A DNA stretch of 64,000 nt from Aestuariivita boseongensis (GTDB taxonomy: Bacteria > Pseudomonadota > Alphaproteobacteria > Rhodobacterales > Rhodobacteraceae), in NCBI RefSeq assembly GCF_001262635.1, contig NZ_JXYH01000012.1:22134-86133 (forward strand). The letters are read 5' to 3'. The translations under genes were made by a program, and so were the position numbers. Shown one piece after another: positions 57,049 to 64,000 of this stretch (positions are counted from its first letter, which is position 1; the number at the start of each line of letters is the position of its first letter). The notes beneath the pieces are model-generated. The model saw only the letters and a program-made list of their open reading frames with translations, was not told the origin of the DNA and ran no database searches.

Positions 57049-58106
57049 GAGCCCAGCCTTCTCATATGTTCCTCGAACGTGGCCGCCGCGCGGCCCCATA
57101 CACCGCCGGACAAATTGCCCAATGTCAGAAGCGAGGGCAACAATTGTCCTGCATAATCATCCGAGCTTTCCGCCGGCAGCATCGATGGCAGATTGTCGAT
57201 CGCCGTGACATCCAGGGGCGGCGCCTCATGCACGCGCAAGGCCGGTTCCGCCCAGCTTGTCGTCCGGTCATAGACCTTGATCGGGGAAAAATCGCTGTCC
57301 GGGTCGCAGGAGATATCGCCGATCACCGACAAGCGCCGCGCCGCGACCTTGGCGCTTGCGGGTACGAAAACAGGCGTGCCCGGCCGCGCGAGGATGCAGT
57401 TGAGGAAGATGTCATGCTGCAGGATCTCGGGGAAGGGGCCGCCGCTGGCGGTTTCCGCCATGTCCCAGCGGGTGACAGGCACGCCCATCGCCGTGCACAG
57501 ATCCGCAGCCCCCGTGCCCACACGCCCCAGTGCACCGATCACGATGGCGGTTGGCCGGTGCGTGCCGGTTGCCACCAGTTCCGCCTGCAGGTCGGCCAGC
57601 AAGTGGGTCGAGCTGCGATAGGTCGAGACCGGTCCGCAGAGGCCGCCTTTCTGCTGCGCCGCCCAGCACTTCAACGCAACCGCTGCACCGGCATAGCCCG
57701 CCCAGTATCCAAAGGCGGCCACGCGGCGGCCTGCCTCGTCTACCAGATATTCCAGGTCATACAGCGTCCCGCCGCCTTCGCGGAAGCGGCGCAGCAGAAC
57801 CTGACCGGCTGGCTGGCCCTTGAAGGCATGGCCGAACATGATGTGGCGATTCCGCAGCGGCGTGCCGTCCTCGGGCAATTCCTTCAGGCCGAAGATGATC
57901 GCGTCGTCCGGCGCATCGGGCCAGCTGTTCTCGGCCACGATGGTGCAACCGGCCTGGCGATATCCGTCAATCGGGATCGCCCGGACGCCGCTTTCCTCCA
58001 CACTCACCGCGATGCCCGCCGCAATCAGCGCCCTGGCACCTTCAGGGGTCAGCCCCACACGTTCTTCATTGGGCCGCTGTTCGGCCCGCACCCATAGATG
58101 TGTCAT
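57045..58106 (-). CDS. saccharopine dehydrogenase, lysine-forming type (Lys1-like)
   Basis: 353 residues of the alanine-dehydrogenase-like fold. The N-terminus MTHLWVRAEQRPNEERVGLT, IMFGHAFKGQPAGQVLL and VIGALGRVGTGAADLC match the family. It joins lysine and 2-oxoglutarate into saccharopine or does the reverse. AGAGGGG precedes the ATG. Nine bases follow the GST gene, so it is in the same operon. Confidence 0.9.
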   Translation of the reverse strand: MTHLWVRAEQRPNEERVGLTPEGARALIAAGIAVSVEESGVRAIPIDGYRQAGCTIVAENSWPDAPDDAIIFGLKELPEDGTPLRNRHIMFGHAFKGQPAGQVLLRRFREGGGTLYDLEYLVDEAGRRVAAFGYWAGYAGAAVALKCWAAQQKGGLCGPVSTYRSSTHLLADLQAELVATGTHRPTAIVIGALGRVGTGAADLCTAMGVPVTRWDMAETASGGPFPEILQHDIFLNCILARPGTPVFVPASAKVAARRLSVIGDISCDPDSDFSPIKVYDRTTSWAEPALRVHEAPPLDVTAIDNLPSMLPAESSDDYAGQLLPSLLTLGNLSGGVWGRAAATFEEHMRRLGS

Positions 58107-58115
58107 GCGCCCCTC

Positions 58116-58733
58116 TTACAAAACGCCGTCCGACAAGGCCATGCGCACCGATGGGCGTTCCCACATCGACGCGTGGAAGGCCGCCAGTTTCGGATAGCGC
58201 CCCATATCCACCCCGTCGCCCGGCAGCCAAGTCGACACCACAAAGAGATAGGGGTCCGCGAGGCTGAACCGATCGCCCAGAACAAAGGGGCCGGTCAGCA
58301 CATGTTCTTCCACATAAGCTGAGCTTTCCGACATGGTCTGGGGCACTTTCTGCTTCATGTCCGCCCAGGAGGACGGCTCATCGGCCCAGCGCGCGCCCCG
58401 CATCGCATGGGCGTGGTTCACATGCATCGTGCTGGCCAGATAGGTCATCGCGCTGCGCATCCGTGCCGCGTCAAAGGGATCCTCGGGGACCAGCCCCGCC
58501 TTGGGATGCATGGCGGCGATGTAATCGAGGATGGCGGATGTTTCCGTCAGAATGCCGCGCGGCGTCTCAAGCGCGGGCACCCGGCCCTTCGGGTTGATCG
58601 TCAGATACGCCGCCCCGCGCTGTTCCGCGTCCGAGAAATTGATGCGCCGCAGGTCGTGATCTGCCTGAGCCTCGTTCAGCGTGATCGCCACGGCGGCTGC
58701 AATCGTGCCGGGCGCGAAATAGAGTTTCAGCAT
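58116..58733 (-). CDS. glutathione S-transferase family protein
   Basis: 205 residues. The N-terminal thioredoxin-like domain has GRVPALETPRGILTETSAIL with the cis-proline and the E/S glutathione-binding pair. The C-terminal helical domain follows. AAAGG precedes the ATG. Third gene from the operon's end with histidine phosphatase upstream and the saccharopine genes downstream. Substrate not predictable. Confidence 0.9.
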   Translation of the reverse strand: MLKLYFAPGTIAAAVAITLNEAQADHDLRRINFSDAEQRGAAYLTINPKGRVPALETPRGILTETSAILDYIAAMHPKAGLVPEDPFDAARMRSAMTYLASTMHVNHAHAMRGARWADEPSSWADMKQKVPQTMSESSAYVEEHVLTGPFVLGDRFSLADPYLFVVSTWLPGDGVDMGRYPKLAAFHASMWERPSVRMALSDGVL

Positions 58734-58751
58734 GCAGTCAGCCTTTCGGGG

Positions 58752-59405
58752 TCAAAGATGGGTTTGCGCGTAATGGCGCTCGGGGTGTTCGAGATGTGGA
58801 ACCGCGTTGAACAGAACCGGGGAAAGCTGATCGCCAATCGGGTGCAGCCGGTGCATTGACGTATTCATGATCGCCAGCGCCACACGTGCCATGGCCGGTA
58901 TATCCAGATCCATCACCTGCCGCATCGCCATCGCGATCAGCCCGCCGGACGTGACCACCAGCGCAGGCCCGTCGCCTTTGGCAATCTCGGTCAGGGATCC
59001 CAGGACCCGGTCTTCGAACTGCGCAAAGCTTTCGGGCGGGTCCTTGATCACCCCGTCGCGCCAGGCGCTGAACACCTGCGGCAAATGCTGGGCGAAATGC
59101 TCGCGCTCGGTGGGGATCGCGACGCCTTGCTGTGTCTCCAACGCTTTGGCGAGGGTGAAGTATTCCATCTCGTTCAGGCGCGGATCCTGCACGACCTCTT
59201 CCGCGAAACCCATGCTTTGCGCGGTTTCGATATGCCGGGTCAGCGTCCCGCAATAGATCCGCGGATGGAAAGCGTTCGAGGCGCGCAGATGGTCTCCCAG
59301 CCAGGCGGCCTGCTGGTGGCCAAGCGCGCTCAGCTTGTCATAGCTTTTTTCGTCACGGGCCTCGGTATTGGCCTGCCCGTGGCGGATCAGGGTGATGTGG
59401 GACAT
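58752..59405 (-). CDS. histidine phosphatase family protein
   Basis: 217 residues. The phosphoacceptor motif is LIRHGQANTEARD, and the second catalytic pieces are in LNEMEYFTLAK and VVTSGGLIAMAM, placing it among phosphoglycerate-mutase-like phosphatases. AAAGG precedes the ATG. First gene of the minus-strand operon with GST and the saccharopine enzymes, 18 bases upstream of GST. The substrate is unknown. Confidence 0.9.
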   Translation of the reverse strand: MSHITLIRHGQANTEARDEKSYDKLSALGHQQAAWLGDHLRASNAFHPRIYCGTLTRHIETAQSMGFAEEVVQDPRLNEMEYFTLAKALETQQGVAIPTEREHFAQHLPQVFSAWRDGVIKDPPESFAQFEDRVLGSLTEIAKGDGPALVVTSGGLIAMAMRQVMDLDIPAMARVALAIMNTSMHRLHPIGDQLSPVLFNAVPHLEHPERHYAQTHL

Positions 59406-59471
59406 GTCAGCCTTTGGGTGTCTGTCCCGCCTGACTTAACGGGCCGCGCGCCCGGTGGAAAGGGCAGGATC

Positions 59472-59493
59472 CCGTATTTGTAAAGAGAAGAAG
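59472..59493 (+). repeat. copy 5 of the dispersed 22-base element
   Basis: CCGTATTTG then TAAAGAGAAGAAG, one base different from the 13373 copy. It lies 120 bases before the formate-dehydrogenase-type gene and points towards it. Confidence 0.7.
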
Positions 59494-59612
59494 ACGCGAT
59501 GTCGTGCATCGGAAACAGCGGTGGCGCAATTTCGGCAAGGGATGTCGGGATTGGGAGTCCCGCCCGCGCGCGAGGTTGATTTATACTGCGCCCACGCGAA
59601 CGGGAGGCAGGA

Positions 59613-62378
59613 ATGTCCGACACGATCAAATTCACGCTGGACGGCCAGGAGGTTGAGGCGCAACCCGGCATGACCATCTGGGAGGTTGCCAATGGCCGTG
59701 GCCTGGTGATCCCGCATCTGTGTCACAAGCCCGCGCCCGGCTATCGCCCTGACGGTAACTGCCGCGCCTGCATGGTCGAGATCGAGGGCGAGCGGACACT
59801 GGCCGCCTCGTGTATCCGCGAACCGCAGGACGGCATGGTCGTGACGACGAACTCCGCGCGGGCGACATCGGCGCGCAAACTGGTTGTCGAGATGCTGCTG
59901 GCCGACCAGCCCGAGCAGGAGGCGTCGCATGACCGCTCCTCGCACCTGTGGGACATGGCGGCGGCCAATGGCGTCTCGGAAAGCCGCTTTCCCAAGCTGG
60001 AAGACGGCCGCATCCCGTTGCTGGATGACAGCCATGTGGCGATGCGTGTCAATCTGGATGCCTGCATTCAATGCGGGCTTTGCGTGCGCGCCTGCCGCGA
60101 AGTGCAGGTCAATGATGTGATCGGCATGGCGGGGCGCGGGCATGACGCCTATCCGGTTTTCGACATGGACGACCCGATGGGCGACAGCACCTGCGTAGCC
60201 TGCGGTGAATGTGTGCAGGCCTGCCCCACCGGGGCGCTGATGCCAGCCACCGTTCTGGACGACGCGCAGCAGGGCGACAGCAAGGATTACGACAGCGAAG
60301 TGGACAGCATCTGCCCCTTCTGCGGTGTGGGCTGCCAGGTCTCGCTGAAAGTGAAGGACGGTAAGGTCAAATATGTCGAGGGGATCAACGGCCCTGCGAA
60401 TGAAGGCAGGCTTTGTGTCAAGGGCCGCTTCGGGTTCGATTACATCCATCACCCGCATCGTCTGACCAAACCGCTGATCCGGCGTGACGATGCGCCCGCC
60501 AAGGGATTGAACGTCGATCCCGGCAACTGGCAGACCCATTTCCGTGAGGCCAGCTGGGATGAGGCGCTGGATTTCGCGGCAAACGGCCTGAAGGGCCGGG
60601 GGCGCGAAGTGGCCGGGTTTGGCAGTGCCAAATGCACCAATGAAGAGGCCTATCTGTTCCAGAAGCTGATCCGCCAGGGATTTGGCCATAACAACGTCGA
60701 TCACTGCACGCGTCTGTGCCACGCGTCCTCGGTCGCGGCGCTGATCGAAAACGTGGGCTCGGGAGCGGTCACCGCGACCTTCAACCAGATCGAACATGCC
60801 GATGTCGCCATCGTCATTGGCGCGAACCCGATCGAAAACCATCCCGTCGCGGCCACCTATTTCAAGCAGTTCACCAAGCGCGGCGGCAAGCTGATCGTGA
60901 TGGACCCGCGCGGCCAGGCGCTCAAACGCTTTGCCACCCATATGCTGCAATTCCGCCCCGGCGCGGATGTGTCGATGCTCAACGCGATCATGCATGTGAT
61001 CGTGGAAGAGGGGCTTTATGACCAACAATATATCGACGCCTATACCGAGAACTGGGAGGCCGAGAAGGCCCATCTGGCAGGCTTCACGCCCGAGTTGATG
61101 AGCGAGATCTGCGGGATCGATCCCGACACGCTGCGCGCCGTCGCGCGTGATTTCGCGACGGCCAAGGCAGGGATGATCTTCTGGGGCATGGGCGTCAGCC
61201 AGCATATCCACGGCACCGACAATTCGCGCTGCCTGATCTCCCTTGCGCTGATGTGCGGCCATGTGGGGCGTCCCGGCACGGGTCTGCATCCGCTTCGGGG
61301 GCAGAACAACGTGCAGGGCGCGTCGGATGCGGGCCTGATCCCGATGTTCCTGCCGGATTACCAGACTGTGACGGATGATGGCGTCCGCTCCGCCTTTACC
61401 GAGGTTTGGGGCGGCGGCGATTTCTCGAACGAGAAGGGCCTGACCGTGACCGAGATTATGGATGCCGTGCACGCGGGCGACATCAAGGCGATGTATGTGC
61501 TGGGCGAAAACCCCGCCATGTCGGACCCGGATGTTGAACATGCCCGCGACGCTTTGGCGAAACTCGACCACCTTGTGGTGCAGGATATCTTCCTGACGGA
61601 AACCGCGAACTATGCCGACGTGATCCTGCCCGCCTCGGCCTTTTACGAGAAGAACGGTACGGTCACCAACACGAACCGTCAGGTGCAGATGGGCCGGCAG
61701 GCAGTGCACCCACCCGGCGAGGCGAAGGAAGATTGGTGGATCGAGGTGGAACTGGCCAAACGTCTTGGCCTGGGCTGGGATTATCAGTCCCCTGCGGATG
61801 TCTTTGCCGAGATGAAACTGAACATGAAATCGCTGGACAACATCACCTGGGGCAGGCTCGCGGGCGAAAACGCGGTGACCTATCCGTCCCTCTCGCCCGA
61901 GGATCCGGGTCAGGCGATTGTGTTTGGCAATGGCTTTCCGCGCACCGACGGGCGCGCACGGTTTACACCGGCCTCGGTCATCCCGCCGGATGAGGCGCCA
62001 GATACCGAATACCCGATGATCCTGACCACAGGGCGCCAGCTGGAACACTGGCACACCGGGTCCATGACCCGCCGCGCCACGGTGCTGGACGCGGTCGAAC
62101 CGGAAGCCAACTGTTCGCTTCACCCCAAGACGCTGCGCCGTCTTGGCGTGGCCCCCGGTGACATGATCCGTCTGACAACGCGTCGCGGTTCGGTTCAGGT
62201 GATGGCCCGCGCCGACCGCGCCGTGGCCGAGGATATGGTCTTCCTGCCCTTCGCCTATGTGGAGGCGGCGGCGAACATCCTGACCAACCCGGCGCTCGAT
62301 CCCTATGGCAAGATCCCGGAGTTCAAGTTTTCCGCAGTGCGCGTGGAGCCGGTCGGGGCGCAGGTGGCTGCCGAATAG
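59613..62378 (+). CDS. formate dehydrogenase-type molybdoprotein, alpha subunit
   Basis: 921 residues. Cys37, 50, 53 and 67 would bind 2Fe-2S. Two ferredoxin sets (151/154/157/161 and 194/197/200/204) and the molybdoprotein cluster (234/237/241/268) follow. The active-site region is CTRLCHASS, with Cys369 before a histidine where E. coli FdhF has selenocysteine; it is encoded as cysteine here. These features match NAD-linked formate dehydrogenase alpha subunits (FdsA type). No fdsB, fdsG, fdsC or fdsD genes lie beside it. GGGAGG precedes the ATG. Formate from fghA is a plausible substrate. Confidence 0.88.
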   Translation: MSDTIKFTLDGQEVEAQPGMTIWEVANGRGLVIPHLCHKPAPGYRPDGNCRACMVEIEGERTLAASCIREPQDGMVVTTNSARATSARKLVVEMLLADQPEQEASHDRSSHLWDMAAANGVSESRFPKLEDGRIPLLDDSHVAMRVNLDACIQCGLCVRACREVQVNDVIGMAGRGHDAYPVFDMDDPMGDSTCVACGECVQACPTGALMPATVLDDAQQGDSKDYDSEVDSICPFCGVGCQVSLKVKDGKVKYVEGINGPANEGRLCVKGRFGFDYIHHPHRLTKPLIRRDDAPAKGLNVDPGNWQTHFREASWDEALDFAANGLKGRGREVAGFGSAKCTNEEAYLFQKLIRQGFGHNNVDHCTRLCHASSVAALIENVGSGAVTATFNQIEHADVAIVIGANPIENHPVAATYFKQFTKRGGKLIVMDPRGQALKRFATHMLQFRPGADVSMLNAIMHVIVEEGLYDQQYIDAYTENWEAEKAHLAGFTPELMSEICGIDPDTLRAVARDFATAKAGMIFWGMGVSQHIHGTDNSRCLISLALMCGHVGRPGTGLHPLRGQNNVQGASDAGLIPMFLPDYQTVTDDGVRSAFTEVWGGGDFSNEKGLTVTEIMDAVHAGDIKAMYVLGENPAMSDPDVEHARDALAKLDHLVVQDIFLTETANYADVILPASAFYEKNGTVTNTNRQVQMGRQAVHPPGEAKEDWWIEVELAKRLGLGWDYQSPADVFAEMKLNMKSLDNITWGRLAGENAVTYPSLSPEDPGQAIVFGNGFPRTDGRARFTPASVIPPDEAPDTEYPMILTTGRQLEHWHTGSMTRRATVLDAVEPEANCSLHPKTLRRLGVAPGDMIRLTTRRGSVQVMARADRAVAEDMVFLPFAYVEAAANILTNPALDPYGKIPEFKFSAVRVEPVGAQVAAE

Positions 62379-62384
62379 GCGGGC

Positions 62385-62429
62385 CAAGCAATTTCGAAAT
62401 TGCTTGCAAGGCCGTTCGAACGGCCTTGC
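62385..62429. repeat. adjacent pair of perfect palindromes after the formate dehydrogenase gene
   Basis: First palindrome 62385-62406 (arm CAAGCAATTTC); second 62406-62429 (arm GCAAGGCCGTTC). Both are centred on TTCGAA and share one base. They begin six bases past the stop, so probably mark the transcript end. Confidence 0.8.
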
Positions 62430-62460
62430 GCCCGTCGCGCCCAGCGGGAACACTGTCGCA

Positions 62461-63639
62461 ATGATCGACGCTGACCGCTTCCTTGAAAACCTCCACACGC
62501 TGCGCAGCTTTGGCGCGTCCGGCATTGGCAATGGTGTTGTTCGCCCGGCCTATTCCGACGCGGATATCGCGGCGCGTAGCTGGCTTGCCGATCAGATCGC
62601 CCAGGCCGGTCTGACCCCGCATATCGACCCGATGGGCAATGTCTTTGGCCTGCGCGATGGTCCTGCGCTTCTTCTGGGCTCGCACAGCGACACGCAGCCC
62701 GAAGGCGGTTGGCTTGACGGCGCGCTGGGCGTCATTGCCGGGCTGGAAGTGGCCCGCGTGAACCCGCATGTGTCGGTCGTGTCCTTCCAGGATGAAGAAG
62801 GCCGGTTCGGTGCGCTCACGGGCAGCTCGGTCTTTGGCGGCGCGATCACGCAGGATCAGGCTGACGCGCTGACCGCAAAGGACGGCACAACGCTGGGCGA
62901 TGCGCGCAGCGCCCTGCCGCGCAATGATGGCCCGGTCGATCCCTCCCGCTTCACCGGCTATATCGAGATGCATATCGAACAGGGCCCCGTTCTGGATGCC
63001 GAGGGCGACCAGATCGGCGTCGTCACCGATATCGTCGGCTCGCGCCAGATCGAGGTCACATTCACCGGCCAGCAGAACCACGCGGGCACCACGCCGATGC
63101 ATCTGCGCCGCGACGCGTTTCAGGCGCTGTCGGTCTTCAACACCGCGCTCAACGACCGGCTGCGCAATGTGGTCACGCCGCGCACGGTCTGGACGATTGG
63201 TCATGTGACGCTGCACCCGAATGCCTCGTCCATCGTGCCGGGGCGGGTATCCTTTTCCGTCCAGTGGCGCGATGCCGACGATGACCGTCTGACCCGGATG
63301 GAGCGGATCGTGCGCGACACCCTGGATGAGATCGCCGGTCAGACGGGCATGCAGCTTTCCCTCCACGGCCTGCGAAACCTGCGCCCCACCGCGATGGACG
63401 CCACCCTGCGCGCGGCACTTGAAGCCGGGGCCGAGGCCGTCAGCCCGGGCAAATGGCGGACCATGCCCTCAGGTGCGCTGCACGACGCGACGAATGTGGC
63501 GCGGGTTTTGCCGGTAGCCATGCTGTTCGTGCCCTCCATCGGCGGCATCAGCCACGATTTCGCCGAAGACACGGACGAGGCCGATCTGGTTACAGGTCTC
63601 AACGTGCTGGCCCATGCGGCGCAGAGGGTGACGGGCTAA
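62461..63639 (+). CDS. M20 family Zn-dependent amidohydrolase (allantoate/carbamoyl-amino-acid hydrolase type)
   Basis: 392 residues from [11 protein letters not shown]; longer frames upstream run through the hairpins and are not real. [49 protein letters not shown] and ISHDFAEDT hold the two-zinc site and catalytic glutamates. It may be N-carbamoyl-amino-acid hydrolase or allantoate amidohydrolase; the second would fill the gap in the ureide pathway. Sequence alone does not decide. Confidence 0.88.
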   Translation: MIDADRFLENLHTLRSFGASGIGNGVVRPAYSDADIAARSWLADQIAQAGLTPHIDPMGNVFGLRDGPALLLGSHSDTQPEGGWLDGALGVIAGLEVARVNPHVSVVSFQDEEGRFGALTGSSVFGGAITQDQADALTAKDGTTLGDARSALPRNDGPVDPSRFTGYIEMHIEQGPVLDAEGDQIGVVTDIVGSRQIEVTFTGQQNHAGTTPMHLRRDAFQALSVFNTALNDRLRNVVTPRTVWTIGHVTLHPNASSIVPGRVSFSVQWRDADDDRLTRMERIVRDTLDEIAGQTGMQLSLHGLRNLRPTAMDATLRAALEAGAEAVSPGKWRTMPSGALHDATNVARVLPVAMLFVPSIGGISHDFAEDTDEADLVTGLNVLAHAAQRVTG

Positions 63640-63642
63640 CGC

Positions 63643-63999
63643 CTAACCCCATTCGACATCCCCCAGAAAGATATAGCCCGCGCCATAGATCGTCTTGATC
63701 AGCCGCGGGTTCTTGGGATCCTCGCGCAGCTTCGTGCGCAGCCGCGAGATGCGCACATCCATCGCCCGGTCAAAGCTTTCGCCCGCAGCACCGCCCAGCG
63801 CGTCCTGCATCTGCTGACGGCTGATCAGACGTTTCGGGCTGTCCAGAAACAGACGCAGCACTTCGCCTTCTGCATGAGAGAACGGTGTTTCCTGACCCGT
63901 GCCATCCTCCAGCACATAGCGGTCGAAATGCGCGGTCCAGCCGTTGAACTGCGCGCGGTCACCCGAGCTGGGCGCGGCCCGCGCCCCGCCGCGCAGGCG
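63643..63999 (-). CDS. OmpR-type response regulator, C-terminal part (5' end outside window)
   Basis: 119 residues are visible and the frame is open at the right edge. FSHAEGEVLRLFLDSPKRLISRQ and DVRISRLRTKLREDP with IKTIYGAGYIFLGDV form the winged-helix DNA-binding domain of OmpR/PhoB regulators. The receiver domain would lie beyond the edge. It converges on the M20 hydrolase with three bases between the stops. Confidence 0.9.
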   Translation of the reverse strand, partial: RLRGGARAAPSSGDRAQFNGWTAHFDRYVLEDGTGQETPFSHAEGEVLRLFLDSPKRLISRQQMQDALGGAAGESFDRAMDVRISRLRTKLREDPKNPRLIKTIYGAGYIFLGDVEWG

Positions 64000-64000
64000 G

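Noticed and set aside
60705..60725. Selenocysteine in the formate dehydrogenase active site
   Set aside because: The codon at residue 369 reads as cysteine and no in-frame TGA is present.
59436..62531. Very long open frame on the minus strand across the formate dehydrogenase gene
   Set aside because: Antisense shadow of a real molybdoprotein gene, caused by GC-rich codon bias.

Overview
The window looks like a chromosomal segment of an alphaproteobacterium of the order Rhodobacterales (Roseobacter group). The evidence is GC-rich coding DNA, an RpoE-ChrR pair with the same neighbours as in Rhodobacter sphaeroides, a TAXI-TRAP transporter, DUF1285, DUF3775 and DUF6478-type proteins, and a two-domain aldehyde dehydrogenase next to deoC. 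Genes are tightly packed, often with 1-4 base ATGA/GTGA overlaps. I found no rRNA, tRNA, insertion sequence, prophage or CRISPR array. Family names come from recognising the sequences by eye; no search was run.

Layout. 1-2725 (minus): MoxR ATPase, DUF58 protein and the start of a BatA-type membrane protein. 2797-5390 (plus): DUF1285, hydroxypyruvate isomerase and a THUMP rRNA methyltransferase. 5434-8235 (minus): DNA polymerase I. 8312-9128 (minus): a membrane protein and a tiny zinc-finger protein. 9214-13268 (plus): an ABC ATPase, a four-hairpin array and a C-terminally short error-prone polymerase DnaE2. 13481-17467: gpmI, an EnvC-like protein and CtpA. 17656-20451: TAXI-TRAP transporter. 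20482-24068 (minus): two unknown proteins, a lipoprotein and ilvD. 24439-30703 (plus): an ABC-exporter-like protein with dead ATPase motifs and a cyclic-nucleotide-binding domain, then a CPBP-family membrane protease, accD and folC. 30739-36215 (minus): zapE, an ornithine-cyclodeaminase-like enzyme, a HAD phosphatase, YaiI, GNAT, fghA and an AEC carrier. 36374-42334: a TetR regulator, a NYN-LOTUS protein, adhC, a double-domain aldehyde dehydrogenase and deoC.

42428-48516 is a ureide (urate breakdown) region: uraH (minus), then puuE-uraD fusion, allE, allA, an MmgE/PrpD protein and a class III aminotransferase. 48536-49195 holds what looks like a frameshifted gene. 49302-55355 is the singlet-oxygen stress module: chrR and rpoE on the minus strand, and divergently a flavoprotein, DUF1365, MFS carrier, DUF3833 and SDR. 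A good sigma-E type promoter lies in front of rpoE. 55418-59405 carries DUF3775 and a four-gene minus-strand unit with both saccharopine-pathway enzymes, a GST and a histidine phosphatase. 59613-63639 has a lone formate-dehydrogenase-type alpha subunit and an M20 amidohydrolase. A response regulator runs off the right edge.

Working together: formaldehyde detoxification (adhC, fghA), deoxyribose use (deoC with aldehyde dehydrogenase), purine nitrogen recovery and singlet-oxygen defence are the clear physiological modules. The most unusual items are the pseudo-ABC/cNMP-binding protein paired with a CPBP protease, a set of perfect hairpins that mostly come in pairs between genes, and a dispersed 22-base element that also forms an inverted pair and supplies a ribosome-binding site.
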